Source: Deltaproteobacteria bacterium (lineage in GTDB: Bacteria > Desulfobacterota > Binatia > UBA9968). Taken from it: 5,444 nt of DNA. The notes under the pieces were generated by a model that made no database searches, had not been told where the DNA came from, and saw only the letters and a program-made list of their open reading frames with translations. Positions 5,443-5,444 of the stretch are shown piece after piece. The stretch spans positions 1 to 5,444 of the forward strand of contig JAHFAP010000215.1 in NCBI GenBank assembly GCA_023250495.1, in the 5' to 3' direction. The position numbers and the translations under genes were made by a program. Numbering within the stretch: the stretch's first letter is position 1; the number at the start of each line of letters is the position of its first letter.

Positions 5443-5444
5443 TT

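Overview
The window is a moderately GC-rich (by eye), gene-dense bacterial chromosomal segment with five protein genes and almost no spare sequence. It has no RNA gene, insertion sequence, phage gene or CRISPR array that I can see. The combination of NMT1/THI5-like periplasmic binding proteins, a PF04909-type amidohydrolase, a class II aldolase/adducin protein and a benzoate-CoA-ligase-type enzyme is typical of uncultivated soil or subsurface lineages rich in organic-acid catabolism genes (Binatota/deltaproteobacterial, Rokubacteria, NC10 or Tectomicrobia-like genomes). That placement is inference from gene content and style; nothing in the window fixes the taxon.

Plus strand, 1-3039: a co-directional cluster of substrate-binding protein 1 (open to the left window edge, so possibly 5'-partial), a metal-dependent amidohydrolase (995-2092) and substrate-binding protein 2 (2110-3039). 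The gaps are 30 and 17 nt, so one transcript is likely. The two binding proteins are exported and belong to the same broad family but are clearly diverged. No ABC permease or ATPase lies inside the window.

Minus strand, 5343 down to 3046: an acyl-CoA synthetase of the benzoate-CoA ligase family (5343-3796), followed after 54 nt by a class II aldolase/adducin protein (3741-3046). They probably form a two-gene operon. The plus and minus cassettes converge with only 6 nt between stop codons (3040-3045), and a GC-rich hairpin spans both stops.

Non-coding sequence: the most distinctive feature is a pair of 7-nt-period repeat tracts flanking the ligase gene. One is TTGAnnn-type in the 3742-3795 gap. 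The other, upstream of the ligase, has TCAGCnn units facing GCTGAnn units (5362-5442) and forms a large imperfect inverted repeat.

How the genes may work together (inference): the binding proteins capture a small, perhaps aromatic or carboxylated, compound; the amidohydrolase and class II aldolase family enzymes could carry out C-C cleavage, decarboxylation or hydrolysis; and the ligase would activate the resulting carboxylic acid as a CoA thioester. The substrate cannot be read from the sequence. I found no convincing wholly new system here; the repeats and the orphan binding-protein/hydrolase arrangement are the parts most worth following up.
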